Shown: positions 16,772-26,037, counted from the stretch's first letter. The stretch is 45,690 bases of DNA from Bacteroidales bacterium (GCA_015493685.1 WGCS01000286.1:1-45690), one strand, 5' to 3'. A program made the numbers and translations. The notes: generated by a model not told the origin, from the letters alone.

Positions 16772-17407
16772 ATGGAAAATTTAATTGGAAAAAAAGCCCC
16801 AAAATTTAGTACTAATGCCGTTATCAATGGTGGAGAAATCACCGAAGGATTCTCTTTAGAGCAATACCTAGGCAAAAAACATGTAATCTTTTTCTTTTAC
16901 CCATTGGACTTCACTTTTGTATGCCCAACAGAGATTTTAGCTTTTCAAGAGAAGATGGAAGAGTTTGAAAAAAGAAATGTAGCCGTAGTAGGCTGTTCAA
17001 TCGACTCAGAGTTTTCACATTGGGCATGGTTAAACACCGAATTAAAAGATGGTGGGATTAAAGGAGTAAAATTTCCTTTAGTTGCTGATTTAAGCAAAAC
17101 TATTGCAGAGAACTATGGAGTACTAGCCGGAGAATACGATTATGATGAAGAAGGAAATTCCACTTTCAAAGGAGTGCCTGTAGCCTATAGAGGATTATTT
17201 TTGATAGACAAAGAGGGCATTGTACGCCACACAGTAATCAATGATTTGCCTTTAGGCCGTAGCATTGACGAAGCTATCAGAATGGTTGACGCCCTTCAAT
17301 TCTTCGAAGAACATGGAGAAGTTTGTCCTGCCAACTGGAAACCCGGAGAAGAAGCTATGGTAGCATCACACAAAGGTGTAGCAGACTATTTAGCTAAAAA
17401 AGCTTAA
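16772..17407 (+). CDS. Typical 2-Cys peroxiredoxin (AhpC/Prx1 family)
   Basis: The protein has 211 residues. The peroxidatic Cys51 lies in 'PLDFTFVCPTEI' and the resolving Cys185 in 'GEVCPANWKPGE', both in standard places. The protein also has 'VVGCSIDSEFSHWAWLNTE' and 'FLIDKEGIVRHTVINDLPLG', typical of the AhpC/Prx1 type. The long C-terminal tail, 'YLAKKA', resembles Prx1-type proteins sensitive to overoxidation. It reduces H2O2 and organic peroxides with thioredoxin or AhpF as partner. No ahpF is adjacent, so the reductant is unclear. The gene lies 33 bases after perR and is probably cotranscribed with it. Confidence 0.93.
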   Translation: MENLIGKKAPKFSTNAVINGGEITEGFSLEQYLGKKHVIFFFYPLDFTFVCPTEILAFQEKMEEFEKRNVAVVGCSIDSEFSHWAWLNTELKDGGIKGVKFPLVADLSKTIAENYGVLAGEYDYDEEGNSTFKGVPVAYRGLFLIDKEGIVRHTVINDLPLGRSIDEAIRMVDALQFFEEHGEVCPANWKPGEEAMVASHKGVADYLAKKA

Positions 17408-17416
17408 AAACAAAAA

Positions 17417-17461
17417 AGTTTAGTAAAAGAAGACTATCTTTGACTCTTCTTTTACTAAACT
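17417..17461. terminator. Perfect 17-base-pair hairpin between the peroxiredoxin and SOR-like genes
   Basis: AGTTTAGTAAAAGAAGA (17417-17433) and its exact complement (17445-17461) enclose an 11-base loop. No U run follows directly, so it may act as a weak terminator or as an mRNA-stabilising stem. Confidence 0.6.
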
Positions 17462-17498
17462 AATTAATTGTATTAATAACCCTTCAAATAATTACATT

Positions 17499-17876
17499 AT
17501 GAAAATAAATAAATATCAAGACATTTCGGAGATCGAAAGAGAATCAAAAAAAGATTACATCGACCGTCACTCAGCATTTGTTTTATGTGATTCAAAAGCC
17601 ACTGTTGGTGAGAAATTTAAAGTAAGAGTACGTGTTGGAGACCAATATAAACATCCCGATGATTTTGACCACTATATTCAGTGGATCCAGCTATGGGATG
17701 GCGAACGTTTCTTAGCAGAAACCCATTTCACTGCAGGCGCTATGGGTAATGAGCCTACCAATGTGGAAGTCGATTTCTATATTATTCCCAAGAAAAAACT
17801 TAAGCTTACAGCTAATGCCTATTGCACAAAGCATGGTTTATGGCAAAGCGAAGAAGTAATTGTTGAAGTTGGATAA
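17499..17876 (+). CDS. Superoxide reductase-like protein (1Fe-SOR/neelaredoxin family)
   Basis: The protein has 125 residues, the length of single-iron SOR. The [Fe(His)4Cys] centre is readable: His24, His52 and His58 ('YKHPDDFDHYIQWIQLW'), then Cys109 and His112 in 'YCTKHGLW'. One further His ligand would be needed among other His residues (for example near residue 76). The Glu-Lys pair that precedes the first ligand in canonical SOR is Asp22-Arg23 here. There is no N-terminal rubredoxin-like desulforedoxin domain. It probably reduces superoxide to peroxide in the cytoplasm, and the peroxiredoxin before it could remove the product. Altered catalytic residues make reduced or different activity possible. 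Confidence 0.78.
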   Translation: MKINKYQDISEIERESKKDYIDRHSAFVLCDSKATVGEKFKVRVRVGDQYKHPDDFDHYIQWIQLWDGERFLAETHFTAGAMGNEPTNVEVDFYIIPKKKLKLTANAYCTKHGLWQSEEVIVEVG

Positions 17877-17906
17877 TCCTCTTTTAACAAGAAATAATTT
17901 TTCTGA

Positions 17907-17943
17907 AAGTCTCTCTTTAAACAATTTAAGGAGAGGCTTTTTT
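17907..17943 (+). terminator. Intrinsic terminator after the SOR-like gene
   Basis: A stem of about 15 pairs (with two G-U wobbles) starts at AAGTCTCTC and ends at GAGAGGCTT, followed by a T run. It lies about 30 bases after the stop at 17876. Confidence 0.8.
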
Positions 17944-18048
17944 ATTTTATCTATTTCCCATAACAGAAATATGTTTAAGAAACGTTAAAAACAAACTTGA
18001 TTCCCAATAAGCATATCAAAGGAGAAGTAAAAAGAGGAAAAAATAAAT

Positions 18049-18056
18049 TATCTTTG
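18049..18056 (+). promoter_or_regulatory. -7 promoter element for the acyl-CoA synthetase gene
   Basis: TATCTTTG lies 19 bases before the GTG at 18076. Confidence 0.5.
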
Positions 18057-18075
18057 CAAAGAACTAGAACTAAAC

Positions 18076-19818
18076 GTGAAAACAAGTATGTATGATTTAA
18101 GTCAAATTGACAATCTCAATTTATATAAATTTTTAGAGAATGCGGCCCACGATTTCCCTAATAATCCGGCGCTATGTTTTGTTGGAGAAGAATATATATT
18201 ATATAAAGAATTCAACGAAAAAGTTATAAGACTAGCTTATCATCTAAGCATACATGGGGTAAGCAAAGGAACAAAAGTTGCCATCTGGAGCGAAAATAGT
18301 CCCAACTGGCTCATCTCCTATTTTGCCATTGTAAGCATAGGAGCAATTGCAGTACCCATATTACCCGATTTCTCAGCCAAAGAAGTAGAAAACATATTGC
18401 AACATTCTGAGGCAGAAGTACTTTTTATCTCATCCTCATTATACCGCAAGCTCTATATCGAAGGCGCTATAATTGGCAAAACAATCATTCTCCTCAAAGA
18501 TTTCACCATGCATATTCATCAGCATGGAGAAACCAAAAAAGAAAGCAACTTTAAGAGTTTTTGTTTGGAACATTCAGAAGCCATCAAGCAATTTGTCCTC
18601 CCCAATATAAAACCCGAAGACATCGCCTCTATTATATATACCAGTGGGACAACGGGAACATCAAAAGGAGTAGTTCTAACGCACAAAAATCTAGTCTCCA
18701 ATGCAATACAAGGTTATGACACCTATGCCATTACCGAGAAAGATAGATTCTTGTCCATTCTCCCCATGTCACACACATTGGAATTTACCTTGGGGAATAT
18801 ATTCCCTGTAACTCATGCTGCCTCAATACACTATATAAAAAAGCCTCCAACAGCAGCGGTATTAATGCCGGCATTGAAAAAAGTAAAGCCAACAATAATG
18901 CTCACTGTTCCATTAATAATGGAAAAGATTTACAAATCGAAAGTACGCCCTGAGCTTACCAATTCTCCCATAAAGAAATTTCTTTACAGCCTATCACCGA
19001 TACGCCGTTTCTTCCATCGTATAGCAGGAAAACGTTTAATGGCTACTTTTGGTGGAGAATTGAAATTTTTTGGTATAGGAGGAGCAAAACTTGACCATGA
19101 TGTTGAACAATTTTTATACGAGGCCAAATTTCCTTATGCCATAGGCTATGGACTTACAGAGACCTCACCTCTTTTGGCTGGCACCACACCCGGAAAATGC
19201 AAAATAGGATCCACAGGGCCTGCTGTAATAGGAGTTACTCTTAAGCTTATTAATATAGACCCCAAGACAGGCGAAGGAGAGATTATCGCTTATGGCCCCA
19301 ATATCATGAAAGGCTATTATAAAGCTGATGAATTAAACGAACAAGTATTTACCGAAGACGGAGGTTTCAAAACCGGTGATACAGGTATTTTTGACAAAGA
19401 AAATTACCTATTCATAAAAGGCCGTATAAAAAATATGATACTAGGCCCAAGTGGCGAGAATATATTTCCAGAAGAGATTGAGGCAGCCATTAATAAGAGT
19501 GAATGGGTTTTGGAATCATTAGTCTATGAGCTAAAAGGAAAAATTGTTGCCCGTGTGGAACTCAATTACGACGAAATAAATAAAAGCTTTAAAAACCTCA
19601 AGGATAAGGCCAACGAAGCAGAAAAAGAAGCTGGTAAAATCCTTACTAACATAAGAAAGAATGTCAACGATGAAGTTAATAAGTTCTCCCGTTTAAGTAA
19701 TATTTTTGAGCAAAAGGAACCATTTATCAAAACGCCTACAAAAAAAATAAAACGCTTCTTGTATCAAGATAAAGAACCCCATGAGAACCCTGAGGTAAAA
19801 AAAGAAAAAGAGGATTAA
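18076..19818 (+). CDS. AMP-forming acyl-CoA synthetase (long-chain fatty-acid CoA ligase type)
   Basis: The protein has 580 residues from the GTG at 18076; an ATG at 18088 is also possible. The AMP-binding P-loop is 'IIYTSGTTGTSKGV' near 190, followed by 'AIGYGLTETSPLLAG' near 355, 'FKTGDTGIF' near 435 and the hinge 'KGRIKNMI' near 455. The conserved C-terminal Lys region is altered by a Lys/Glu-rich helical stretch ('DKANEAEKEAGKI') before a tail ending in 'IKRFLYQD'. It activates fatty acids with ATP and CoA. Chain length cannot be told from sequence. dprA starts 51 bases later without a clear promoter, so they may be cotranscribed. Confidence 0.88.
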   Translation: MKTSMYDLSQIDNLNLYKFLENAAHDFPNNPALCFVGEEYILYKEFNEKVIRLAYHLSIHGVSKGTKVAIWSENSPNWLISYFAIVSIGAIAVPILPDFSAKEVENILQHSEAEVLFISSSLYRKLYIEGAIIGKTIILLKDFTMHIHQHGETKKESNFKSFCLEHSEAIKQFVLPNIKPEDIASIIYTSGTTGTSKGVVLTHKNLVSNAIQGYDTYAITEKDRFLSILPMSHTLEFTLGNIFPVTHAASIHYIKKPPTAAVLMPALKKVKPTIMLTVPLIMEKIYKSKVRPELTNSPIKKFLYSLSPIRRFFHRIAGKRLMATFGGELKFFGIGGAKLDHDVEQFLYEAKFPYAIGYGLTETSPLLAGTTPGKCKIGSTGPAVIGVTLKLINIDPKTGEGEIIAYGPNIMKGYYKADELNEQVFTEDGGFKTGDTGIFDKENYLFIKGRIKNMILGPSGENIFPEEIEAAINKSEWVLESLVYELKGKIVARVELNYDEINKSFKNLKDKANEAEKEAGKILTNIRKNVNDEVNKFSRLSNIFEQKEPFIKTPTKKIKRFLYQDKEPHENPEVKKEKED

Positions 19819-19869
19819 ATCTTTGTTTTAACCTATCTTTTTACAAGAAAATTCAATACTACAAAAACC

Positions 19870-20967
19870 ATGAATAGCCATCTACAGTATCAGATTGCCC
19901 TTACCCTTTTGCCCGACATAGGAGCTATTACGGCAAAAAAATTAGTAGCCTATTGTGGTGGTGTTGAAGCTATATTTAAGGAATCGAGCAGAAGTTTGCG
20001 AAAGATACCTGGTATTAGTAATCGAGTTATTAATTCGATAAAGAACCATCAGGAAATGAAATTAGCAGAGCGAGAAGTGGAATTTATCATAAAAAACAAC
20101 ATACAAGCTATTTTCTTTCTTGAGGATAATTATCCAAATCGGCTAAAACACTGCGCTGACAGTCCACTGCTACTTTATTTTAAAGGCAATGTAAATTTCA
20201 ATGCACAGCAAGTATTATCAGTTGTAGGCACACGACAAGCCAGCGAATATGGTCTTGAAATATGCGAAAATATATTAAGTGAATTTAGCGGCAGCGATAC
20301 TCTTATTGTAAGTGGACTAGCTTATGGCATTGACACCTGCAGTCATCGCGCGGCATTAAAATATCATCTACCAACAGTGGGAGTATTGGGACATGGACTG
20401 GATAGAATTTACCCACAACAAAATAAAAAATACGCAGATCAAATGCAGGAAAACGGAGGAATACTCACTGAGTTCCGCCAAGGAACTATTCCCGACAGAG
20501 TTAACTTCCCCCAACGCAACAGGATAGTTGCCGGCATGGCTGATGCCACTTTGGTCGTTGAATCCAAAAAAAGAGGCGGCTCATTAATAACAGCTCATTT
20601 AGCCTTTGATTATAATAGAGACGTATTGGCAATTCCGGGGCGACCGGCTGATATAAATTCCATTGGCTGCAACTACCTTATCCAAAAAAATATTGCACAA
20701 CTTATTAATTCTGCCGATGACATCAAAAAACTTTTGAATTGGGAAAAAGAAACTGTTATTGGCACTACCCAAAAACAATTATTTGTAGATCTAAATGATA
20801 ATGAGCGTATTATATTAGACAATATGGAAATAAATAAAAATAACGCCATCGATACTATCAGTATTGAAAGCGGACTTAGCATGTCTAAAACGGCAGCTAT
20901 TTTACTCTCTCTAGAATTTAAAGGCCTCGTAAAAACACTACCCGGAAAACAATACAAACTTATTTAA
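19870..20967 (+). CDS. dprA: DNA processing protein DprA
   Basis: The protein has 365 residues. An N-terminal helix-hairpin-helix/SAM-like region (1-75) precedes the Rossmann-like DprA core (about 105-285). The core has 'VVGTRQASEYG', 'VSGLAYGIDTCSHRAAL', 'VGVLGHGLDRIYPQQN', 'NFPQRNRIVAGMADATLVVE' and 'SLITAHLAFDYNRDVLAIPG'. The C-terminus (about 310-365) fits the DprA winged-helix domain. DprA loads RecA onto incoming single-stranded DNA in natural transformation. Length and all motifs are complete. No com genes lie in this window. Confidence 0.95.
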   Translation: MNSHLQYQIALTLLPDIGAITAKKLVAYCGGVEAIFKESSRSLRKIPGISNRVINSIKNHQEMKLAEREVEFIIKNNIQAIFFLEDNYPNRLKHCADSPLLLYFKGNVNFNAQQVLSVVGTRQASEYGLEICENILSEFSGSDTLIVSGLAYGIDTCSHRAALKYHLPTVGVLGHGLDRIYPQQNKKYADQMQENGGILTEFRQGTIPDRVNFPQRNRIVAGMADATLVVESKKRGGSLITAHLAFDYNRDVLAIPGRPADINSIGCNYLIQKNIAQLINSADDIKKLLNWEKETVIGTTQKQLFVDLNDNERIILDNMEINKNNAIDTISIESGLSMSKTAAILLSLEFKGLVKTLPGKQYKLI

Positions 20968-21009
20968 CAAATCGCTAAAATCACAGGTTGAAAGAAAACA
21001 GTTTTATAG

Positions 21010-21017
21010 TAGTTTTG
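21010..21017 (+). promoter_or_regulatory. -7 promoter element for the LptF/LptG permease gene
   Basis: TAGTTTTG ends only 7 bases before the ATG at 21025, implying an almost leaderless transcript. Confidence 0.45.
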
Positions 21018-21024
21018 CACAAAT

Positions 21025-22101
21025 ATGAAGAAACTTGATTGGTATATTATTAGGAAATTTTTAGGAACATTTTTCTTCACAATAGGATTAATTATTCTAA
21101 TCGTAATTGTTTTCGATATTTCTGAAAAAATTGATGATTTTATTAATAATCATGCCCCTTTACATGAAATTATTTTTTCCTATTACCTTACTTTCATTCC
21201 CTTTTTCACTAATATGTTTAGCCCGCTAATTACCTTTATAGCGGTAGTATTCTTCACCTCAAAAATTGCCTATAATACTGAAATTGTGGCTATACTCAGC
21301 AGTGGCATTAGTTTTCACCGGCTACTACGCCCCTACATGATATCGGCAACATTTATTGGTATATTATCCTTCTATTTGGCAAATTTCCTTATACCTCAAA
21401 CCAATGTAATCAAAAACAGATTTGAGGATAAATATATTTTTCAAACACATTATAACACCAAACGCAATATTCATATCCAAAATAAACCCGGCGAACTTCT
21501 TTATGTAGAACGATTTGACAATCAAGCAATGAGAGGCTATGACTTTTCCTGGGAGAAATTTAATGGAGAAACACTTAAATTTAAATTAAACTCCAGGTAT
21601 GTAATTTACGACACCCTCGCCCACAATTGGAAAATTATTAATTATACCATTCGAAGATTTGACCATGGGAAACAAGATTTTAAACATGGAGATACCCTCA
21701 TTGAGCATTTTAATGTTATCCCCAGTGATTATTCCGACCAGCTTGTCAATATGGATGTTATGAATTATTTCCAGTTGGATAAATTTATCACAAAAGAACG
21801 AATCAAAGGCTCTGAAAATATTAAATTTTATTTAGTAGAGAAATACCGCAGAATAGCTTTCCCTTTTGCCACCCTTATACTTACTCTTATAGGCGCCTCC
21901 CTATCAAGTCAGAAAATACGTGGCGGCATGGGACTTCATTTAGCCTTTGGCATTGTACTTAGCTTTACTTATATTATTTTTATGCAAATATCGACCGTCT
22001 TTGCCACTTACGGTACCCTGTCCCCTTTCGTGGCGGTGTGGATTCCAAATATCATCTTCTCAATAATCGCTTTATATCTTTTAAAGAGAGCTCCCAAATA
22101 A
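21025..22101 (+). CDS. LptF/LptG-family permease (YjgP/YjgQ)
   Basis: The protein has 358 residues. It begins 'MKKLDWYIIRKFLGTFFFTI', typical of LptF/LptG. Three membrane helices lie in the first 120 residues and three in the last 85, with a periplasmic jellyroll-like segment (about 130-265) between. Conserved features are 'ILSSGISFHRLLRPY' near the coupling helix and 'LIPQTN' before the periplasmic part. It is part of the inner-membrane complex that moves lipopolysaccharide with LptB. Bacteroidota often carry LptF and LptG apart; which of the two this is cannot be settled here. Confidence 0.88.
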   Translation: MKKLDWYIIRKFLGTFFFTIGLIILIVIVFDISEKIDDFINNHAPLHEIIFSYYLTFIPFFTNMFSPLITFIAVVFFTSKIAYNTEIVAILSSGISFHRLLRPYMISATFIGILSFYLANFLIPQTNVIKNRFEDKYIFQTHYNTKRNIHIQNKPGELLYVERFDNQAMRGYDFSWEKFNGETLKFKLNSRYVIYDTLAHNWKIINYTIRRFDHGKQDFKHGDTLIEHFNVIPSDYSDQLVNMDVMNYFQLDKFITKERIKGSENIKFYLVEKYRRIAFPFATLILTLIGASLSSQKIRGGMGLHLAFGIVLSFTYIIFMQISTVFATYGTLSPFVAVWIPNIIFSIIALYLLKRAPK

Positions 22102-22401
22102 CACCAATTAAGCTATTGAAAACAAACTACTTATACAAGAATAATTTTACTTACTTAAACGTGTTATTGGTATAAAACATTGTAAAAAACAGCAAACTAG
22201 ATACGCCATTTGAAAAGTATAATACAATGAAACAATTTGCCCTATCTTCATAATTACCTCTATTCACTTTTAATAAAAAATAGGACCGGTACATACAAAA
22301 ATTTACTATCTTTGAGTTATTAATCTAACATTAGATATACTGTTGGTATTCAGTATTTTAGCACTAGAATAAGATAGTATTAACTATAAATATATAAAGC
22401 T
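22102..22401. other. Intergenic region, no gene seen
   Basis: These 300 AT-rich bases hold only a promoter element near 22307 for the flavodoxin gene. No reading frame or RNA structure is convincing. Confidence 0.55.
22307..22314 (+). promoter_or_regulatory. -7 promoter element for the flavodoxin gene
   Basis: TATCTTTG lies 87 bases before the ATG at 22402. Confidence 0.45.
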
Positions 22402-22932
22402 ATGAAGAAAAAAATAGGATTGTTTTTTTGGCCCAAAGGGGGCAATGTAGAAAAAGCCGCCAATAAAATCAAGCAATATTTCAACGAAGACGAAATTGAC
22501 CTTATTGATTTAAGTGTGACCCAGCCCAAGCATTTGTTTTACTACGAAAATTTAATATTGGGAAGTTCTACTGTTGGAGCCGAACATTGGGAAGATGTTA
22601 CTGAAGATAATAAGTGGTATCAATTATTTCATCAAATGGATATTGATAATGTAGACTTTTTTGGAAAAAAAGTAGCCTTATTTGGTTTGGGTGACCAGAT
22701 TAATTATCCTCATAACTTTGTGGATGGAATGGAAAGAGTATATTCTAACATTAAAAATCACAACATAAGCTTAGTAGGCGAATGGGCGAACGAAGGCTAC
22801 GATTTTTCCGATTCTCTTGCCCTACATAATGGACAATTTAGAGGCTTGGCTTTGGACCTCGACAATGATGATGACGATATTACAAACAAAAGAATCGAAA
22901 AATGGGTTAAGCTTTTAAAAGCAACATTTTAG
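22402..22932 (+). CDS. fldA: Long-chain flavodoxin with a diverged FMN phosphate loop
   Basis: The protein has 176 residues, the long-chain flavodoxin length. The order of segments matches FldA: 'ENLILGSSTVGAEHWEDVTE' (50s loop), 'GKKVALFGLGDQINYPHNF' (90s loop), 'GYDFSDSLALHNGQFRGLAL' and 'RIEKWVKLL'. The N-terminal phosphate loop is odd: 'FFWPKGGNVE' stands where (S/T)x(S/T)GxT is usual. It retains Gly residues but lacks the paired hydroxyl residues that hold the FMN phosphate. It is probably an electron carrier, but FMN binding may be altered. It is transcribed alone and ends at a hairpin. Confidence 0.83.
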   Translation: MKKKIGLFFWPKGGNVEKAANKIKQYFNEDEIDLIDLSVTQPKHLFYYENLILGSSTVGAEHWEDVTEDNKWYQLFHQMDIDNVDFFGKKVALFGLGDQINYPHNFVDGMERVYSNIKNHNISLVGEWANEGYDFSDSLALHNGQFRGLALDLDNDDDDITNKRIEKWVKLLKATF

Positions 22933-22956
22933 CACCCAATACTTCAATTTAATTTT

Positions 22957-22996
22957 AAAGGAGATTTACAAGAATAATATTTTGCAAATCTCCTTT
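22957..22996 (+). terminator. Hairpin terminator after the flavodoxin gene
   Basis: AAAGGAGATTT (22957-22967) pairs with AAATCTCCTTT (22986-22996); two more pairs are possible inside. The T run is weak, so confidence is moderate. Confidence 0.65.
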
Positions 22997-23207
22997 CTAT
23001 TTGACCATAATAGTTAAATAATATTAGTGAACAGTCGCATAATCAGGATTATAATTCCAACAATAATCAATTGATTCTCTTTCCTAAACCAACTTACGAA
23101 ACTCATTATCCGCAATTATCCTTCTTTAAAATAAAGAAATAAGCTAAAAATAGGCAATTTTAACAAAAGCACTGAAAAACAATCGACCATAAGACCTATA
23201 AAAACCG

Positions 23208-23215
23208 TACTTTTG
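23208..23215 (+). promoter_or_regulatory. -7 promoter element for the der operon
   Basis: TACTTTTG lies 26 bases before the ATG at 23242. Confidence 0.45.
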
Positions 23216-23241
23216 CAGCCAAATTGGACAATAATAACAGT

Positions 23242-24549
23242 ATGAGAAATATATTAGCAATAGTAGGACGACCCAATGTGGGCAAATCCACTTTATTCAA
23301 CCGTTTAGTTGAAAGTCGGCAAGCCATTGTAGAAGAGAGCAGCGGGGTAACACGCGATCGCCACTACGGCACATCAATATGGAACGGAAAAGAATTCTCC
23401 GTAATTGACACAGGAGGCTATGTGAAAGGCTCCGATGATATTTTTGAAGGAGAAATACGAAAGCAAGTAAACTTAGCCATTGATGAGGCCGACAGCATCC
23501 TCTTTTTGGTTGATGTAAGTGCTGGCATTCATCCTCTTGACGAAGAAGTTGCCGATTTATTACGACGCCAGAAAAAACCTGTTTATCTTGTAGTAAACAA
23601 AGTTGACAATACAAAAAGAAGTTTTGAGACCAGTGAATTTTACGCATTGGGGCTAGGTGAGCTCTTTGAGGTTTCTTCCATCAATGGTAGTGGCACAGGC
23701 GATTTGCTAGATGCTGTTGTCGCAAACTTCGACACCGAATTTGAAAGTATCTATCCTGAAGGAATAGCAAAACTAGCCGTTGTAGGTCGCCCCAATGTGG
23801 GCAAATCATCTTTAATTAATGCCCTTATGGGTGAGGAAAGAAATATTGTAACCGATATTGCCGGCACCACACGCGACTCTTTATATACGCGATACAACAG
23901 TTTCGGCTTTGACTTCCTATTGGTTGATACAGCGGGGATACGTAAAAAAGCGAAAGTAAAAGAGAATGTTGAATTCTATTCTACCATGCGTTCCATAAGA
24001 GCCATTGAAAATGCCGATGTAATATTGCTAATGATTGATGCCCAGAATGGCTTTGAGAGTCAAGATATGTCGATATTTCAAATAGCTCAACGAAACCACA
24101 AGGGAATAGTTATCGTAGTCAACAAGTGGGACACCATAGAAAAAGACACCCACTCCACCAAACAATTCAAAGAAGCCATTTATGATAAAATAGCTCCTTT
24201 TACCGATGTGCCAATTTTATTTACTTCTGTGGTAAATAAGCAACGACTATTGCGCGCCTTAGATTTGGCAAAAGACGTTTATGAACGCAGAAGCACACGA
24301 ATAACTACTTCTAAGCTTAATACTATTATGCAAGAAGAGATTGAGAATTACCCACCACCGGCTGTAAAAGGAAAATATATAAAGATAAAATACATTACCC
24401 AATTGCCACTGGCCTATCCGGCATTTGTATTTTTCTGCAATCTACCACAGTATATCCGACCGCCTTATAAGCGATTTATTGAAAATAAGATGCGTAAACA
24501 TTTTAACTTTACAGGAATACCCATAGAGCTATATTTTAGAGGAAAATAA
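23242..24549 (+). CDS. der: Ribosome-assembly GTPase Der (EngA)
   Basis: I choose the ATG at 23242 (435 residues), because '[20 protein letters not shown]' is the usual N-terminus; a TTG six codons upstream is less likely. Two GTPase domains are present, each with 'GRPNVGKS(T/S)L', 'DTGG' or 'DTAGI', and 'NKVD' or 'NKWD'. The C-terminal KH-like domain (about 345-435) ends '[11 protein letters not shown]', as in Der. Der is needed for 50S subunit maturation. The stop TAA overlaps the ATG of the S4 protein gene by one base, so the two are translated from one message. Confidence 0.95.
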   Translation: MRNILAIVGRPNVGKSTLFNRLVESRQAIVEESSGVTRDRHYGTSIWNGKEFSVIDTGGYVKGSDDIFEGEIRKQVNLAIDEADSILFLVDVSAGIHPLDEEVADLLRRQKKPVYLVVNKVDNTKRSFETSEFYALGLGELFEVSSINGSGTGDLLDAVVANFDTEFESIYPEGIAKLAVVGRPNVGKSSLINALMGEERNIVTDIAGTTRDSLYTRYNSFGFDFLLVDTAGIRKKAKVKENVEFYSTMRSIRAIENADVILLMIDAQNGFESQDMSIFQIAQRNHKGIVIVVNKWDTIEKDTHSTKQFKEAIYDKIAPFTDVPILFTSVVNKQRLLRALDLAKDVYERRSTRITTSKLNTIMQEEIENYPPPAVKGKYIKIKYITQLPLAYPAFVFFCNLPQYIRPPYKRFIENKMRKHFNFTGIPIELYFRGK

Positions 24550-24923
24550 TGGGCGTACGAGTTGACAAATGGCTATGGTCGGTACGAATTTTCAAAAGTC
24601 GTTCGCTGGCTACTGAAGCTTGTAAAAGTTCCAAGGTAAGTATTGGAGGAAAGGCCGTAAAACCTTCTCGCGAGATTAATATTGGCGAGTGCATTGATGT
24701 CAGAAAAGAAGCCATACACCTTCATCTCAAGGTATTGCAACTTAGCGAAAAACGCATGGGAGCAGCCTTGGTAAAAGATTTTATGCTCGACCAAACGCCC
24801 CAGGAAGAATATGACAAATTAAGAACAGTAAAAAGCCGAAACTATGAATATAGAGAACACGGTTTAGGTCGCCCAACAAAAAAAGACCGAAGAAATTTAA
24901 CTCATTTTAAAGACTATTTATAA
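24549..24923 (+). CDS. S4-domain RNA-binding protein of the Hsp15 (HslR) family
   Basis: The protein has 124 residues. Residues 3-60 form the S4 domain, 'VRVDKWLWSVRIFKSRSLAT' followed by 'SSKVSIGGKAVKPSREINIG'. The C-terminal part is basic ('GRPTKKDRRNLTHFKD'), as in Hsp15-type proteins that bind stalled 50S subunits carrying nascent chains. It overlaps der by one base and is followed 13 bases later by an endonuclease/exonuclease/phosphatase gene. The link with Der suggests a ribosome-related task. Confidence 0.85.
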   Translation: MGVRVDKWLWSVRIFKSRSLATEACKSSKVSIGGKAVKPSREINIGECIDVRKEAIHLHLKVLQLSEKRMGAALVKDFMLDQTPQEEYDKLRTVKSRNYEYREHGLGRPTKKDRRNLTHFKDYL

Positions 24924-24936
24924 GTAAAAACCCATC

Positions 24937-25980
24937 ATGAAAACAACAGTAAGTACCCTATTAATTGCATTACTGACAATTAGTTATAGTTTTAGTTATG
25001 CTCAAAAAAATCAATGTAAAAAAAGTTTTTTAGTAGTTCAATACAATGTTGAGAATCTTTTTGACACCATTCATAACCCCGGCAAACGCGATAGTGAGTT
25101 TCTCCCCATCGGAAGAAAAGAGTGGAATTCAAAGCGCTACTGGGACAAAGAAAATAAGATAGCAACCGTATTACAGCAAATAAATCCAAAACATTTTCCT
25201 GACTTAATATCGTTGGTAGAGATTGAAGACCAACGTGTCCTTGACGATTTAATTTCTCGTCCTGAATTACAGAAAGCCCATTACAAGATAGTCCACAGAG
25301 AAAGTCCTGATATGCGTGGAATTGATTGTGCTCTACTCTACAATCCAAAGACTTTTAAGCTTATTAGCAAAAACTTTTATAAGGTAAGCATGAAAAGCAA
25401 TCCCAATTTCAAAACCAGAGAGATACTTTATGCAAAAGGACTTAGCGCAGCAGGAGACACATTAAATGTTTTTGTTAATCACTGGCCTTCGCGAAGAGGT
25501 GGAATGGAAAAATCGGAACCTAAACGAAATTTAGCCGCCTCAGTATTGCGCCAGGCCGTAGATTCTTTATTCAAAGTAAATCCCAAAGCAAAAATAATTA
25601 TTCTTGGTGATTTTAACGACGAAACCAATAACCATAGCATAGAAAAAACACTTGCTGCCACAGCAGATATTCACCGAGCCACCCCTTTTCTGTATAATAT
25701 GGCCAGCATTGAAGACCAACAAGGACTTGGCTCCTATCACTATTGGAAAACCAATGAATGGAATATGATTGATCAAATGATTATTTCCAATGCCTTATTA
25801 AATGCTACAAGCGGTTTAGAAACTAAAGACAATCAAATTAATATATTTAGACCAGATTGGATATTACACACTGATAAAGACGGCACCAAAGTACCTGCAA
25901 GAACTTATGGACGCACCTATTATGGTGGTTATAGCGACCACTTGCCTATCTATCAGTACTTCTACTACCACTGTCGATAA
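24937..25980 (+). CDS. Secreted endonuclease/exonuclease/phosphatase-family protein
   Basis: The protein has 347 residues with a signal peptide ending near 'SYSFSYAQ'. Catalytic motifs of the EEP fold (DNase I-like) are present: 'VQYNVENLFDT', 'DLISLVEIEDQRVLDDL', 'FVNHWPSRRGG', 'IILGDFNDETNN', 'MIDQMI' and the final 'GYSDHLPIYQY'. The Asn, Glu, Asp-x-Asn and Asp-His residues expected for the metal-dependent phosphoesterase centre are all visible. It acts outside the cytoplasm, on nucleic acid or a phosphate ester that is not predictable. It follows the der/S4 pair by 13 bases, an unusual partner for two ribosome genes. Confidence 0.85.
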   Translation: MKTTVSTLLIALLTISYSFSYAQKNQCKKSFLVVQYNVENLFDTIHNPGKRDSEFLPIGRKEWNSKRYWDKENKIATVLQQINPKHFPDLISLVEIEDQRVLDDLISRPELQKAHYKIVHRESPDMRGIDCALLYNPKTFKLISKNFYKVSMKSNPNFKTREILYAKGLSAAGDTLNVFVNHWPSRRGGMEKSEPKRNLAASVLRQAVDSLFKVNPKAKIIILGDFNDETNNHSIEKTLAATADIHRATPFLYNMASIEDQQGLGSYHYWKTNEWNMIDQMIISNALLNATSGLETKDNQINIFRPDWILHTDKDGTKVPARTYGRTYYGGYSDHLPIYQYFYYHCR

Positions 25981-26037
25981 TACAAGTGTTGGTATAAGAA
26001 TTCCATTTCTGTTCTAGTATTTTTTCTTTATTATAGA

